From CAWJAP01 sp963834365 (GTDB lineage Bacteria; Acidobacteriota; Vicinamibacteria; Vicinamibacterales; Vicinamibacteraceae), in the NCBI GenBank assembly GCA_963834365.1, contig CAWIBS010000041.1:124001-188000 (forward strand): DNA of 64,000 nt, read 5' to 3'. The notes beneath the pieces were generated by a model. That model did no database searches and had not been told where the DNA came from. It worked only from the letters and a program-made list of their open reading frames with translations. A program made the translations under genes and the position numbers. Shown piece by piece: positions 8,733 through 19,469 of the stretch. The number at the start of each line of letters is the position of its first letter. The stretch's first letter is position 1.

Positions 8733-11105
8733 TTGATTCCCGGTGACGTTCGCAACGCCTGGCGCAGCCTCAGACGCTACCCGATTGCCTGCGCGATCGC
8801 GATCGTCTCACTGGCGGCGGGTATTGGCAGCACACCGCGACGATCACGGTCCGCAATGCCGTCTTCCTCGACCCGCCACCGCTCTATCGCGATCCCGCGG
8901 AGCTCTCGAAGGTCGAGCTGACGAGGCCGGACGGCCGACGAGGCATGGTCCCGGGGCCGGTCTTCCGCGCGTGGCTCGACGACCCTGCGTTGTCGACGAC
9001 CCTTGCCGCAATGAGACCAGGCCAGGCACGCCCGGTCCGCGCGGAGCGCGGGACGCAGACGCTCCCCGTCAGCGCCGCAACGCCGAATCTCTTCGCCCTG
9101 CTCGGCGTCGCGCCGGCGCTCGGGCACGCCCGGCCGGACGCGGTGTCTCACGCAGACGCTGCCCCGGCCGTCCTCAGTCATCGCGCGTGGCAGCTGCTGT
9201 TCGAGGCGCGTCGAGACGTCATCGGCCAGGTCATCCGGATCGATGGAACGCCACACACCGTGATCGGCGTGATGCCGGAGCGCTTCTGGTTCGCCTCGAT
9301 GGGTCCCGCGGTATGGACTCGGCTCGACGAACGGGCGCTGCAGGATCAGACGCCGCTTCACGTGGTCGCACGGCGCGCCCCGACGCTCTCCGAAGGCGCG
9401 CTCGCCGCGCGCTTGCAGCGCGGCATCCACGACAGAGATCGTCCGAACTCGTCAGATTTGGTCCGTGGCTCCGAGCCTCGACGCAACCGACCAGGCGCGT
9501 GGTGAGGCCCCGCGGGTCCGCCTCTCGACGATTGGCGGCACGCCGCTCGGAGCGCAGGTGGCACCGTATGTGGTCTGGCTGCTGGGAGCCTCCGTCTTCT
9601 TCACGCTCCTCATCTCGTGCGCGAACGTGGCCGTCCTCCTCATCGCTCAGTGGACCGCGCGCGAGCACGAGATCGCGGTTCGACAATCGCTGGGCGCCAG
9701 CCGCGCGTCGCTCGTGCGGCTCCTGCTGACCGAGTCGCTCGTGATCGCGGCGCTCGGCGGACTGCTCGGGGTCGGCCTGGCCGCGGCCCTGACGCGCTGG
9801 ATCGAGATTCGCGTGCCGGCCGCCTCCTTCGTGGATCTGAGCATCGACTGGCCGGTTCTCCTGCAATCGGCGCTCGTGACCCTGCTCGCCGGCATCGCGG
9901 CCGGCATGGCTCCGGCACTCTACGAGACGCGGCGGCGTCATGCCAATCCGCTGGCCGTCCGGCCCTCGGATCGCGTGCGTCAGCGCTGGCGCCACGCGCT
10001 CGTCGTCTTCGAAGTCGCCGTGACGATGGCCCTGCTCATCGTCACGGGAGCGATGATCTCGGCCTACCAGCGGACGCTGTCGGCCACGACGGGGTTCGAC
10101 ACCTCGCGCGTGCTGGCCGCGAGCGTCGAGAACCAGGCGGGCGTGCCGATCGAGGGGCTCGTCGAGAGGCTCGGCGCGCTGCCCGGAGTGACGCATGCCG
10201 CAGCCGCGAGCGCTGTCCCGCTCGTGGCTAGCGGATCCCAGGAGCGTGTCGCGATCGACCTGGCCGGGACACGAGTCGTCGTCGCCGAGCGAGTGGACGC
10301 GGAGCCGGGCTTCTTTGCCGCCCTGGGGGTTCGTGTCATATCCGGGCAGGTGTTCACGGCGGGTGACGCGGCCAGCGGCCGTCCCGTCATGGTCGTAAAC
10401 GCCCTCGTCGCCGAGCGGCTGTGGGGAGACCGTGATCCGGTCGGCGCGGAGATTTGGATCGGCGGCGTCAGCCGGCGAGTCGTCGGTGTGGTCGCCGCCT
10501 ACAAAGATGCGCCACTTCGGCCGGCGCGGCCGATCGTCTATGCGCCAATCGTCGCCGGATCGGAAGCGGCAACCCGGGTCTATGTGGTCGTGCGCACCGA
10601 CGGTGACCCGTCCACCCTCATCGCCCCGGTTCGACAGGCCATCATCGATCTCCCGACCGACGATACCGTCGCCTCTCTCACAGCCCTCGATCGCGTGCTC
10701 GACACGGCGAGCGAGGAGATCCTGGGAACGACCTATCCGCTCCTTCCGCTCATCGTGACGGGGATTGTGCTGACCGCTGCCGGCATCTACGGTGTGCTGG
10801 CGTTCTCGGTGGAGCGCCGATCGCGCGAGTTGGCCGTCCGCATCGCGCTCGGCGCGTCAACCTCGAGCGTGTTGAGGCTCGTAGCCCTCGAGAGCACATG
10901 GCTGATGGCTGCGGGCGTCCTGTCTGGCGGAGGCGTCACCTTCGTTCTCACCCGCCTCGCCCAGGGACAGGGCGGCATCTTCGACGCGCCGGGATGGCCG
11001 GCGTTCGCCATTCCACTGCTCATCGTCGGGCTCGTGGGGTTCGCGGCCACATGGACGCCCTGGCGCCGTGCGTGCCGCATCGAGCCCGCCATCCTCCTCA
11101 AGTAG
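8733..11105 (+). CDS. ADOP-type ABC transporter permease (MacB/FtsX family), frameshifted
   Basis: Inner-membrane permease of the acidobacterial duplicated orphan permease type: two MacB-like periplasmic domains, each followed by an FtsX permease domain, with no ATPase gene beside it. The TTG start at 8733 follows AAGGGGA and gives VRNAWRSLRRYP, the usual cytoplasmic N-terminus, then the first membrane helix (AIAIVSLAAGIG). Frame 3 passes to frame 2 near 8830 (AVLSHRAWQLLFEARRDVIG, HTVIGVMPERFWF) and back to frame 3 near 9450. From there it is open to the end, with FFTLLISCANVAVLLIAQ and EIAVRQSLGASRASLVRLLL in the middle. The end repeats the pattern (ELAVRIALGASTSSVLRLV). Such proteins are linked to export of peptides or lipids; the cargo here is unknown. 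Confidence 0.85.
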
Positions 11106-11316
11106 GCAGTCGTGAATGCCGCCGCGAGGCGTCTCCCATCGCCCCGGGCGTTGGCATGCTGGTGCGCGTGTTCATCCGGTCCCCCCGCAGCGTTTATGGA
11201 AACGTACACCGCATCGCCCGAGGTCTGCATCCGGTCGGATGGAGCCTGAGCCCGGCTGTCCCCAGCGTGCCGCGCGCTCGATGCGGTCGAACCTCGCCAG
11301 GACACAGGAGCGTTCC

Positions 11317-13676
11317 ATGAACAATCCCTTCCGACATGGGCCAAGTCCCCACTCCGCGCAACCCGGATGCTCGTCGGCGCCGCGCTGCTGTGCGCCGCGC
11401 TGCAGCCCGCGCCCGCCGCCGCACAGCCCGTTCAGGTCACCGTCACCATCATGCGCGTCATGGAGGTGAGCTGCGACGACGGCGGGTTCACCATCTGTCC
11501 GGACGACTTCTACGGCCGCGTCAACATCGCCGACCAGGGCTTCGTGGAAACCGACAACGGCCAGTTCGAGGACGAGGGGGACGTGCGGCCGTACTGGAGG
11601 TTCACGCGGACGGTGGACGCGTCGCTCGGATCGGTCCCGGTCGAGATTCAGATCTGGGACGATGACAACGCGAGCGACGACGATCTGCTCGACATCAGCA
11701 GCGACGGCGACGCCGTGAACCTGACCGTCGATCTGGCGACCGGCTTCTGGACCGGTGACGTCGCGCAGAACGTCGGGTTCTCGAGCGGAGGCCACGCCAA
11801 GATCCTGTTCGACGTGTCGCTCAGCGGCAACGGCGACCTCGACGGCGACGGCATTCCCGATGGCGTCGAGCGCTTCGGTGCGCGCGACGCCAATGGGAAC
11901 GTCGTCGCCAATCTCGCCGCGATGGGCGCGGACCCGTGCCGCAAGACCATCGCCGTCGAAATCGATTTCATGGAGCAGATGGGCGTGGGGCACACGCATC
12001 GCCCGCTGCCGGCCGCGATGACCGAGACCGTGGCCGCATTCAACGCCGCGCCGGTCGCCGCCGTGAGCCCGTGTCCGTACGCCGGGTTCCCCACGCAACC
12101 GACGGGGGTGAACTTCGTGTTCGACATCGATGATGCCCTGCCCGAGATGCCGGTGCTCACCTGGGGGGCGGGCGCCGAGACCGTCCGCAACGACAACTTC
12201 AACGAAGGGCGCAGGCCGTACTTCCACTACAGCCTCTGGGTCCACGATCAAGCCGCGGGGAACGGCAGCTCCGGCTTTTGCTGTTCGGACAGCGGCAAGG
12301 ACGCGCTCGTCAGCCTGGGCTCATGGGCGAACAGCGTCGGAACGGTCCGCGATCAGTCCGGCACGCTGATGCACGAGCTGGGACACGCGCTGGGATTCGA
12401 CCATGGCGGCAGCGACGCCATCAACTGCAAGCCGAACTACCTCAGCATCATGAGCTACACACTGCAGACGACAGGCGTGCCCGATCCGACGTTGCCCGCG
12501 TTCAACGTGGACCTCACCGGCGATGGCACGGCGGACGCGCGACTGCGCCTCGACTTCTCGCGTGCGCAGCTCCCGACCTTGAACGAGGCGGCGCTCGTCG
12601 AAGCGAACGGCATCGGCGACGGCACCGATCTCGCGACCTGGAGCGCGGATGGCGGCACGCGACAGACCGCGGCGGGCAATGCGGCCATCGACTGGAACGT
12701 CAACCTGGCCATCGACCTCAGCCCGGTCGCGGTCGACCTGAACAATCTCGGCTTCAGGGACTGCGGCACGGACGGCGCCACCCCGCCCATTGCCACACCC
12801 TCGCCGGGCCAGATGCTGGCGGGCTTCGACGACTGGCTCAACCTCCGGTATCGCGCGGCGTTGTCGCCGAATGCCGGGTTCAGCCCGACGCCGGCCATCG
12901 AGCTCGATTTCCAGACGTCCGAGATCATCAAGGCGCAACTGGCAGCGACCCTGCGACCCGACCCCCGCGTGGCCCTCGCAGCCTCGCCGTCGGTCGTGCT
13001 CACGGGATCGAACGTGACCTACACCATCACCGTCGCGAACGGCCGGCCCGTGCAGGCCGACAACGTGACCGTGACCGACGCCCTGCCCGCCGGCCTCTCG
13101 TTCGTGAGCTGCGCCGCGACGGGTGGCGGCCAGTGCGGAGGATCCGGTAACAATCGCACGGTGACGTTCCCGACCCTGGCGGGCAACAGCACTCAGACCA
13201 TCACGCTCGTCGCCGCGGTCGACTGCGCGACGGTTGACGGCGCCGGCATCACGAACACCGTCACAATCGCCTCGGCGACGCCCGACTACGATTCCGGCAA
13301 CAACACGGCGTCCGCTGCGATCACGGCCTCGAATCCGCCGCCGGTCATCAGCAACGTGTCGGTGAGCCCGTCCGTGCTGTGGCAGCCCCAGCACGACATG
13401 CGCGATGTGACCGTCAGCTACACCGTGACCGACAACTGCGGCACGCCCTCTCTTGCGCTGGGCGTCGTCAGCAACGAGCCGGTCCTCGGCCAGGGTGATG
13501 GCAACACCAGTCCGGACTGGATCGTGCTGGATGCGGAGCGCCTTCAGCTGCGCGCCGAGCGCGAGGGCGGCGGGAACGGGCGAATCTATTCGATCACGAT
13601 CACTGCGACGGACTCGGGGGGAGGCTCCTCCAGTCAACCGGCGCAGGTGACGGTGCCCAAGAGCCAGGGCAAGTAG
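11317..13676 (+). CDS. secreted zinc metalloprotease with DUF11 repeat domain
   Basis: Large exported protease. The open frame starts at 11367, but ATG 11317 has ACAGGAG upstream, and one frame change near 11336 would join MNNPFRH to WAKSPLRATR and complete the signal peptide (ALLCAALQPAPAAAQ). Counting from 11367, the zinc site is HELGHALGFDH (His336, Glu337, His340, His346) with a Met-turn at IMSY (Met362), a metzincin-like arrangement. Asp-rich segments (WDDDNASDDDLLD, GNGDLDGDGIPDG) may bind calcium. After about residue 530 there is a DUF11-type beta-sandwich (SNVTYTITVANGR, ADNVTVTDALPAGLSFVSC) and another beta-rich segment. It follows the permease by 211 bp. Substrate unknown; probably extracellular protein turnover. 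Confidence 0.82.
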
Positions 13677-13846
13677 ATCACGGCTCAGAGCCGCGCGAGC
13701 GGGCGGGGACGACTGGTGTGGCGCAGGCCGATGGCCCGACGAACCGGGCATGGTTTCCAACCTGCGTCACGCCGACCCCGCTCGTGCCGCGCCGAAGATG
13801 ATCGTCTTCCGTCCGGCGGAACGCGGTCTGGTGTCGGATGTCGGGA

Positions 13847-14858
13847 TCAGTAGGTCCAGCCCAGCGACGCGACGATGCCGACGTCGTTCCGGTCGGCGGC
13901 GGGGTTTGGCGGCCGATTGTCGTACCAGTTGTACATCGTCAACGCGGCGAAGAAGTCTTTGAAGAGCTCGTGCTTGACGCCGGCGTCGAGCTGCACGCGC
14001 TGGCGCCCGGCATTGCTCAGGCTCGGATAGTACTGCAGGGTGAGGTCGAGGTTCGTCTTCGGCCGGTCGTAGGTGTAGAACGACGTCTGCGAGCATGAGC
14101 AGCGCCTCGACGTTCTGCGTCGGCTCGACGTCGACCCCCCGCTCGTCGTTGAGCACCAGTCCGCCGCCCATCAACAGTTGCGCCCGGTTGGTATTGATCA
14201 GCCGGGGGCCGGTCAGAGCGCCGATCTGTGATCGCAGCTCGAGTCCGAGACTCTCGTTGGTCTCGAACCGGCTCGCCCCCGCGATGAACCAGCGCCGCCA
14301 CGGATAGCGCCGATACGACGCCTCCAGGGATGCCCGGTCGTCACGATCGGCATCGTCGTCTTTTTTCGTCTGGGTGACCGACGCGCTCAGCCGGCTCTGC
14401 GCGGCGGGTTGGCGGTAGATCGTCTCCCAATTCAGATTCAACTGCGCAACGCCGCTCGACCGTGTGTAGCTGAACCCGGCATCGACCGCGCCGTCGACAT
14501 TGCTCCAGAAGCTCCTCCCGATCTGACGGATGATCGAGACCTCCGTCATCTGGAGCGGGACGCTGGCATCGGCTCCCACGACCGCGATGGAACGGGCTGC
14601 CGCCGCGCCGAGGCTGCCCAGAAACCGCCGGCCGTCGGCCGTCACCACTTCCACCGTTCGCGTGGTCACGACGCCGGCGACCTTGTCCCACTCCAGGTAC
14701 AGCGTGCCCGCGTCGTCGGTCTTGAACTCGAGCTGGCCCCGCTCCAGTTTGGTCACTTCACCAGTGATCCGATCGCCGTTGGCGAGGGTCACGACGTCCG
14801 TGCGGCCCTGACCGCTGGCGGCTGCGCTCAGAAGCAGGACCAGGGCGATGGTGAGCAT
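13847..14858 (-). CDS. DUF481-family outer-membrane protein, frameshifted near the C-terminus
   Basis: Exported beta-barrel protein of the DUF481 (salt-stress-induced YdiY-like) family. The start at 14858 gives MLTIALVLLLSAAASGQ as signal peptide. An upstream in-frame extension reads through repeat copy C and is not credible. Then comes the small N-terminal domain seen in many members (NGDRITGEVTKLERGQLEF, LEWDKVAGVVT) and amphipathic strands (VDAGFSYTRSSGVAQLNLN, WRRWFIAGASRFETNESLGL). Near 14090 the reading shifts and continues in another frame with RPKTNLDLTLQYYPSLSN, KHELFKDFFAALTMYNWYDN and the terminal GIVASLGWTY with its stop at 13847. Function in envelope stress is only inferred from the family. 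Confidence 0.78.
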
Positions 14859-14865
14859 CGCCTGC

Positions 14866-14981
14866 GGCAGCTGTGACAACAAGCCCGCCAAGGTGGCGCC
14901 GGGCTTCAGCCCGGCCAAGGCGGGCCAAGGCAGGCCTGAAGGCCTGCGCCACACTGTCAACACAAGTGAACTCTGGGCTAG
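14866..14981 (-). repeat. palindromic intergenic repeat, copy C (left end truncated)
   Basis: Inverse orientation relative to copies A and B. The right end is complete (TGTCAACACAAGTGAACTCT followed by GGGCT), as are both internal snap-backs (GGCGCCGGGCTTCAGCCCGG and CAGGCCTGAAGGCCTG). The left end is cut to TGACAACAAGCCCGCC, so the outer arm is missing. It lies between the second glutaminase and the DUF481 gene, ending four bases from the glutaminase stop. Confidence 0.8.
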
Positions 14982-14985
14982 TCAG

Positions 14986-16029
14986 CTACTTCGCCCTGGC
15001 CGCGTACGGGTTGCCACCGAGCGCGTTCGAGATCGCGGCAATCGCGCGCTGCGCGCGCACGCTGTTCCCTGCATCGTCGAGCGGCGGCGAGACGACGGCG
15101 ATGCCGAACTTGCCCGGCGCCACCGCGATGATGCCGCCGCCGACGCCGCTCTTGGCCGGCAGACCGGTCTGGTAGAGCCACTTGCCGGAGTCGTCGTACA
15201 GCCCGGCTGTGGCCATGACCGCGAGCACGCCGGGCACCTTGGCGGCATCCATGACCTGCTTGCCGGTGACCGGGTTCCTGCCGCCGGTTGCCAGCGTCGC
15301 CGCCATCACCGCCAGGTCCCTGGCATTCACGCCGATGGAGCACTGCCGCGTGTAGAGGTCGACGGCCTGCTGCCAGTTGCTCTTGATGTAGCCGTAGGCG
15401 AGCATCAGCGCGCCGATGGCCTGGTTGCGCTGGTTGGTGTCCGACTCCGACTTGTAGACGTCCTGCAGCACGCTCAGCTCGCGTCCCGCCGAGGCGTTGT
15501 GGAAGCCGATGATCTTCCTCCAGACCTCGTCGGCGCTGCCGCCGGTCACCATGCTCGTCGCCGAGATGGCGCCCGGATTCACCAGCGGATTCATTTCGGG
15601 GGCGCCGGCCCCGACGACGGCCCGGACGCCCTCCACCGCGATGATTGAATTGAAGCGTGCGCCCGTGGCGTCGACGCCGATGCGCTTCTCGATCGAGTCC
15701 AGCCCCTGTTCCTGGATGACCTGAGCCATCGTGAACACTTTCGAGATCGACTGGATCGAGACCTCCGTCTTCACGTCGCCCGCTGTGAAGACCTTGCCAT
15801 CGGCCGTGACCACTGCGATTCCGAACAGGTTCGGATCAACCTTGGCCAGCGCCGGAATGTAGTCGGCGTTCTTGCCTTCCGCGAGCGTCCGGAACTTTCC
15901 GTGCGCCGCATCCACCGCCGACTGGACGTCGGCGCCCGACTGGGCGTCGAGCGCCGGCACGGCCAGGGTGAGCACGCCCACCGCGAGCAGGCACGCGCCG
16001 GCAGAAACCGTCCGAGTTCTTCCATTCAT
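14986..16029 (-). CDS. exported glutaminase
   Basis: Glutaminase of the serine-dependent, beta-lactamase-like fold (EC 3.5.1.2): L-glutamine plus water to glutamate plus ammonia. 347 aa, intact, with a signal peptide (CLLAVGVLTLAVPALDAQ), so periplasmic rather than cytosolic as in E. coli. The catalytic S-x-x-K is SISK at residues 94-97 within EVSIQSISKVF. Other family blocks are NPLVNPGAISATSM, QRNQAIGALMLAYGYI and LPAKSGVGGGI. It lies three bases after the stop of the glutaminase-porin gene, so the two are almost certainly co-transcribed tandem duplicates (long identical stretches such as DVYKSESDTNQRNQAIGALM). A role in nitrogen or amide scavenging is inferred. Confidence 0.93.
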   Translation of the reverse strand: MNGRTRTVSAGACLLAVGVLTLAVPALDAQSGADVQSAVDAAHGKFRTLAEGKNADYIPALAKVDPNLFGIAVVTADGKVFTAGDVKTEVSIQSISKVFTMAQVIQEQGLDSIEKRIGVDATGARFNSIIAVEGVRAVVGAGAPEMNPLVNPGAISATSMVTGGSADEVWRKIIGFHNASAGRELSVLQDVYKSESDTNQRNQAIGALMLAYGYIKSNWQQAVDLYTRQCSIGVNARDLAVMAATLATGGRNPVTGKQVMDAAKVPGVLAVMATAGLYDDSGKWLYQTGLPAKSGVGGGIIAVAPGKFGIAVVSPPLDDAGNSVRAQRAIAAISNALGGNPYAARAK

Positions 16030-16032
16030 CGC

Positions 16033-18217
16033 TCAGCCTCCAAGCTTCCACGCGAAGTTGTATTTGAAGGAGAACTGCACCTTGACGCCCTCGCTCTGGA
16101 ACCCGTCGGAGAAGTTCTCGCGGCGGCCCCACTGGAGCTCACCGCCGAACATGACGTTCGGTACCGGCGTATAGAGCAGGTTGCCGAGGGCGTACTCTCC
16201 GACCTTGAACGCGTCAGGAGCCTGACCATTGGTGTTGTCGTTGTCCTGGTACGAGTAGCCGATCGCGCTGCTGAAGTGCTCGTTCCAGGTGTGATCCAGG
16301 AACACGTGGTAGGCGACGATCGGTACCGGCTCGCCGAGGAGCGGCGTCACCGCGTTCTGAAAGTTGTTGACGATGCCGATGTCGACCGGCGAGTCGTTCA
16401 TTTCGTTCTGAACGCCTTCGCCGACGGTGAACTGCAGCCGCAGGACGCTGCTCGAGCCGGCTTTGAGGTTCGAGCTGACGTTCCATCCCCACCCGGTGGC
16501 GTCTCCGGAAAGATCGAACTCGTCGTCGAGGGTATCGTCCCAGTTGATACGCCGCAGGATTCCTGCGGTTCGAACGTGGCCCCAGTCTCCGGTGTACTGT
16601 ACGCGGCTGCAAAGTCGGGCAGGGGGAACCGCGCACGGATGCCCTCGAGCTCGATACGGTCGGAATAAACCCCCTGGTCGCCGCTGGCGCCGGGGCGCGT
16701 GAGCGCGACTATCAGGTTGCTGCTGTCGGTCTGGACCGCCGTGTAGCGGAGCTGCACGTTGCGGAACCAGGGAAGACCCGTGGGCCCCCAGTATTCCAGC
16801 GAGTTCGGGAACACATCAGGGTCGGTAAACGGGCTCCAGGTCCTGACCGGCCCCGAGCCGCCCGAGTTCTCCCCACGCATGACGCAGGCGGAAAGTGGTC
16901 TGTCCGGAGTCGACGCCGGTGCCGAACAGCTCGAACTCGAAGATGGTCTTCAGCTCGCCCATCCCGGTCGGCGTCGAGGACCTGACGCCCAGACGGCTCT
17001 GCCGCACGCCCGCGAACGAGTTGTGATCTTCACCGAACTCGTTCTCGAACTTCGGCAGCCTGGTCAAGCGCAAGGTGTCGAACCAATCGGGGTGGATTTG
17101 TTTGAAGTCGTGGCCGATGTCGAGCATGGCGAATCCGTAGAATCTCGAGGCTGCCCTTCGGTGACGCCGGCTCGGCGGCCTGGGTGGTGGCGGCATACGG
17201 GTTGCCACCGAGCGCCGTCGAAATGTCGGCGATGGCGCGCTGCGCCCTCACGCTGTTGCCCGCGTCGTCGAGCGGCGGGGAGACGACGGCGATGCCGAAC
17301 TTGCCCGGCGACACGGCGACGATGCCGCCGCCGACGCCGCTCTTGGCGGGAAGGCCGGTCTGGTACAGCCACTTCCCGGAGTCGTCGTACAGTCCGGCGG
17401 TGGACATCACGGCGAGGACGTTGGGAACCTTTGCCGGGTCGATGACCTGTTTGCCGGTGACGGGATTCTTGCCGCCCGCTGCCAGCATCGCCCCCATCGC
17501 CGCCAGGTCCTTCGCGCTCACCCCGATGGAGCACTGACGCGTATAGAGGTCGACTGCCTGCTTCCAGTCGCCCTTGATGTAACCGTAGGCGAGCATGAGC
17601 GCGCCGATGGCCTGGTTGCGCTGGTTGGTGTCGGACTCGGACTTGTAGACGTCCTGCAGCACGCTCAGCGGTCGTCCGGCAGCGTCGTTGTGGAACCCGA
17701 TGATCTTGTTCCACACCGCGTCCGATGTCGTTCCCGTCACCATGCTCGTCGCCGAGATCGCGCCCGGGTTCACCAGCGGGTTCATCTCCGGCGCGCCCGC
17801 CCCGGCGACCGTCCTGACGGCTTCAACCGCGATAATCGAGTTGAACCGTGCGCCCGTGGCATCGACGCCGATGCGTTTCGCGATCGCGTCCGCCCCCTGC
17901 TCCTGGATGACCTGGGCCATCGTGAAGACCTTGGAGATCGACTGGATCGAGACCTCGGTCTTCACGTCGCCGGCGGTGTAGACCTTGCCGTCGGTGGTGA
18001 TCAGGGCGATTCCGAACAGGTTGGGATCGACCTTGGCGAGCGCAGGAATGTAGTCGGCGTTCTTCCCCTCTTTCAGCGCCCTGAACTTTCCGTACGCCGC
18101 GTCGATCGCCTGCTGGATCTCGGCGGCGGACTGTGCGCTCGACGGTGTCGCCAACGCGAGCACGCCCAGCCCGAGCAGGCACGCCCTGACAGTGAACCTC
18201 CGAACATGTCTACTCAT
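16033..18217 (-). CDS. glutaminase fused to a DcaP-type outer-membrane porin (frameshifted)
   Basis: The first 350 residues are a second exported glutaminase: signal peptide ACLLGLGVLALATPSSAQ, SISK at residues 93-96, and the same blocks as its neighbour. Instead of stopping, the frame runs on through a linker (TTQAAEPASPKGSLE). With a one-base shift at about 17147 it becomes FYGFAMLDIGHDFKQIHPDW, the start of a mature DcaP-like porin. The porin continues with QSRLGVRSSTPTGMGELKT and FRLRHAWGELG, then in another frame WSPFTDPDVFPNSLEYWGP and LPWFRNVQLRYT. It ends with NVMFGGELQWGRRENFSDGF and NFAWKLGG at 16033. The porin has no start or signal peptide of its own, so a fusion with sequencing indels fits best. 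Two genes with a lost start is the alternative. At least three frame breaks. Confidence 0.72.
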
Positions 18218-18323
18218 TGTCTATCCTCCGAGTTTTGCGATACCGCTTGCAGTTTCCATGGCAGGTTGCGGTGAACGAGGCGGCACGTCGACGCCGCGTC
18301 CGTCCCTTACCGATGCGATGGCT

Positions 18324-19454
18324 TCACTTCACATGTGCTGCTTCCCAGGCTCGGACCCTGCGCCGTCCTTCGTCGAAGATCCGCTGGTAGTTGCCCTTCC
18401 GGACTTTCAGGCTCGCCTCGGGCGTCAGGAGCCGCCACACCGGCTCCCACATGTCGAACACGGCGAAATAGGGTGCCGGGGCCGACGGCGCCACGGTGTC
18501 GGTCCCGAACAGGAACCGGTCGGGATACCGGTTGAGCATCGTCACCACCCGTGTCGTGGCGTCGGGCGACGCGACGGCGTACTTGGCGACTTCGTCCCAG
18601 GAGATGTCGAAGCTCACGTGGGCGAGCGCTGGATCGGTCAGCATCGCCTCGACCATCGCGACCTGGGTGGGATTGCGTTCCGCGGCTTCGGCCGAGACGC
18701 GCACAGGGTGCACGATGCGGCCGAGGCCGACGTGCGCCCAGATGATCGTCGTCTTCGGATGGCGCTTGAGCAGCGCCTTCATCTGTGCCAGGTAGACCGG
18801 CTCGGCATCCTGCTTGGCGAACGGCATGTCGATGTCGTTGTGGAGGATCACGACGAGACCGGCCTCGGCGGCGAAATCGAGGATGCGATCGAGCGCCGGG
18901 TTGGTCAGGCTGGCGGTTTCGCCGGGGATCTTGGCCGAGACGAATTCCTTGTGGATGCTGAACTCGCCGATGCCGGTGAAGACGCCGGGGAACGTCTGCA
19001 GCACCCGGCGGATGTGATCGACGCCGTACATGTCGGCCGGGTGGAACCCGGTGATCATCGGATCGAAGCGCGCCTGCTCTTCCTTCGACAGCGAGCGATG
19101 GACGCTGGCGATGTAGGCGTCGGTGAACGAGTAGTAGTAGAGCGGCGCGTCGCTGTGCAGGTAGTAGGTCGGGGCAAAGTCGCCCGAGTTCGCATACGAC
19201 CACTGCTGCTGCAGCGGAATGCCGAACAGCGTCGATCGGCCGACGCGAGTCCCCATGATCTTCAGGAACTGGCGGACGTCGATGCCCTGCTGGATGTAGT
19301 TCGTCAGGTGGAAGTGGGAGTCGAAGAACTCGTTGGCGGCACCCTGGCCCTGTGCGTCGAGCGGACGCGCCCGGACGAAGGAGAGCACGAGCAGCGTCAG
19401 CGCGCAGAAGGCACTCAGAGCAGCCGCCGCACGCGCCGAATGTCTGCGAGTCAT
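18324..19454 (-). CDS. exported amidohydrolase-family protein (amidohydrolase 2 type)
   Basis: Metal-dependent TIM-barrel hydrolase of 376 aa with a signal peptide (ALSAFCALTLLVLSFVRARP). The first metal motif is FFDSHFHL (H-x-H). Further ligand regions are FTGIGEFSIHKEF, LVVILHNDIDMPF, TTIIWAHVGLGR and the terminal Asp in RFLFGTDTV. The C-terminus (SLKVRKGNYQRIFDEGRR) is typical of amidohydrolase-2 proteins, which include decarboxylases and lactonases. The gene lies 106 bp upstream of the glutaminase-porin gene and 16 bp after the DUF3011-porin gene, all on the minus strand, so an operon is likely. An exported member beside porins and glutaminases suggests periplasmic processing of an imported compound; substrate unknown. 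Confidence 0.85.
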   Translation of the reverse strand: MTRRHSARAAAALSAFCALTLLVLSFVRARPLDAQGQGAANEFFDSHFHLTNYIQQGIDVRQFLKIMGTRVGRSTLFGIPLQQQWSYANSGDFAPTYYLHSDAPLYYYSFTDAYIASVHRSLSKEEQARFDPMITGFHPADMYGVDHIRRVLQTFPGVFTGIGEFSIHKEFVSAKIPGETASLTNPALDRILDFAAEAGLVVILHNDIDMPFAKQDAEPVYLAQMKALLKRHPKTTIIWAHVGLGRIVHPVRVSAEAAERNPTQVAMVEAMLTDPALAHVSFDISWDEVAKYAVASPDATTRVVTMLNRYPDRFLFGTDTVAPSAPAPYFAVFDMWEPVWRLLTPEASLKVRKGNYQRIFDEGRRRVRAWEAAHVK

Positions 19455-19469
19455 CGTTCACCCCGTCGA

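Noticed and set aside
14859..14963. N-terminal extension of the DUF481 protein
   Set aside because: The added residues are translated from repeat copy C; the signal peptide begins at the Met encoded at 14858.
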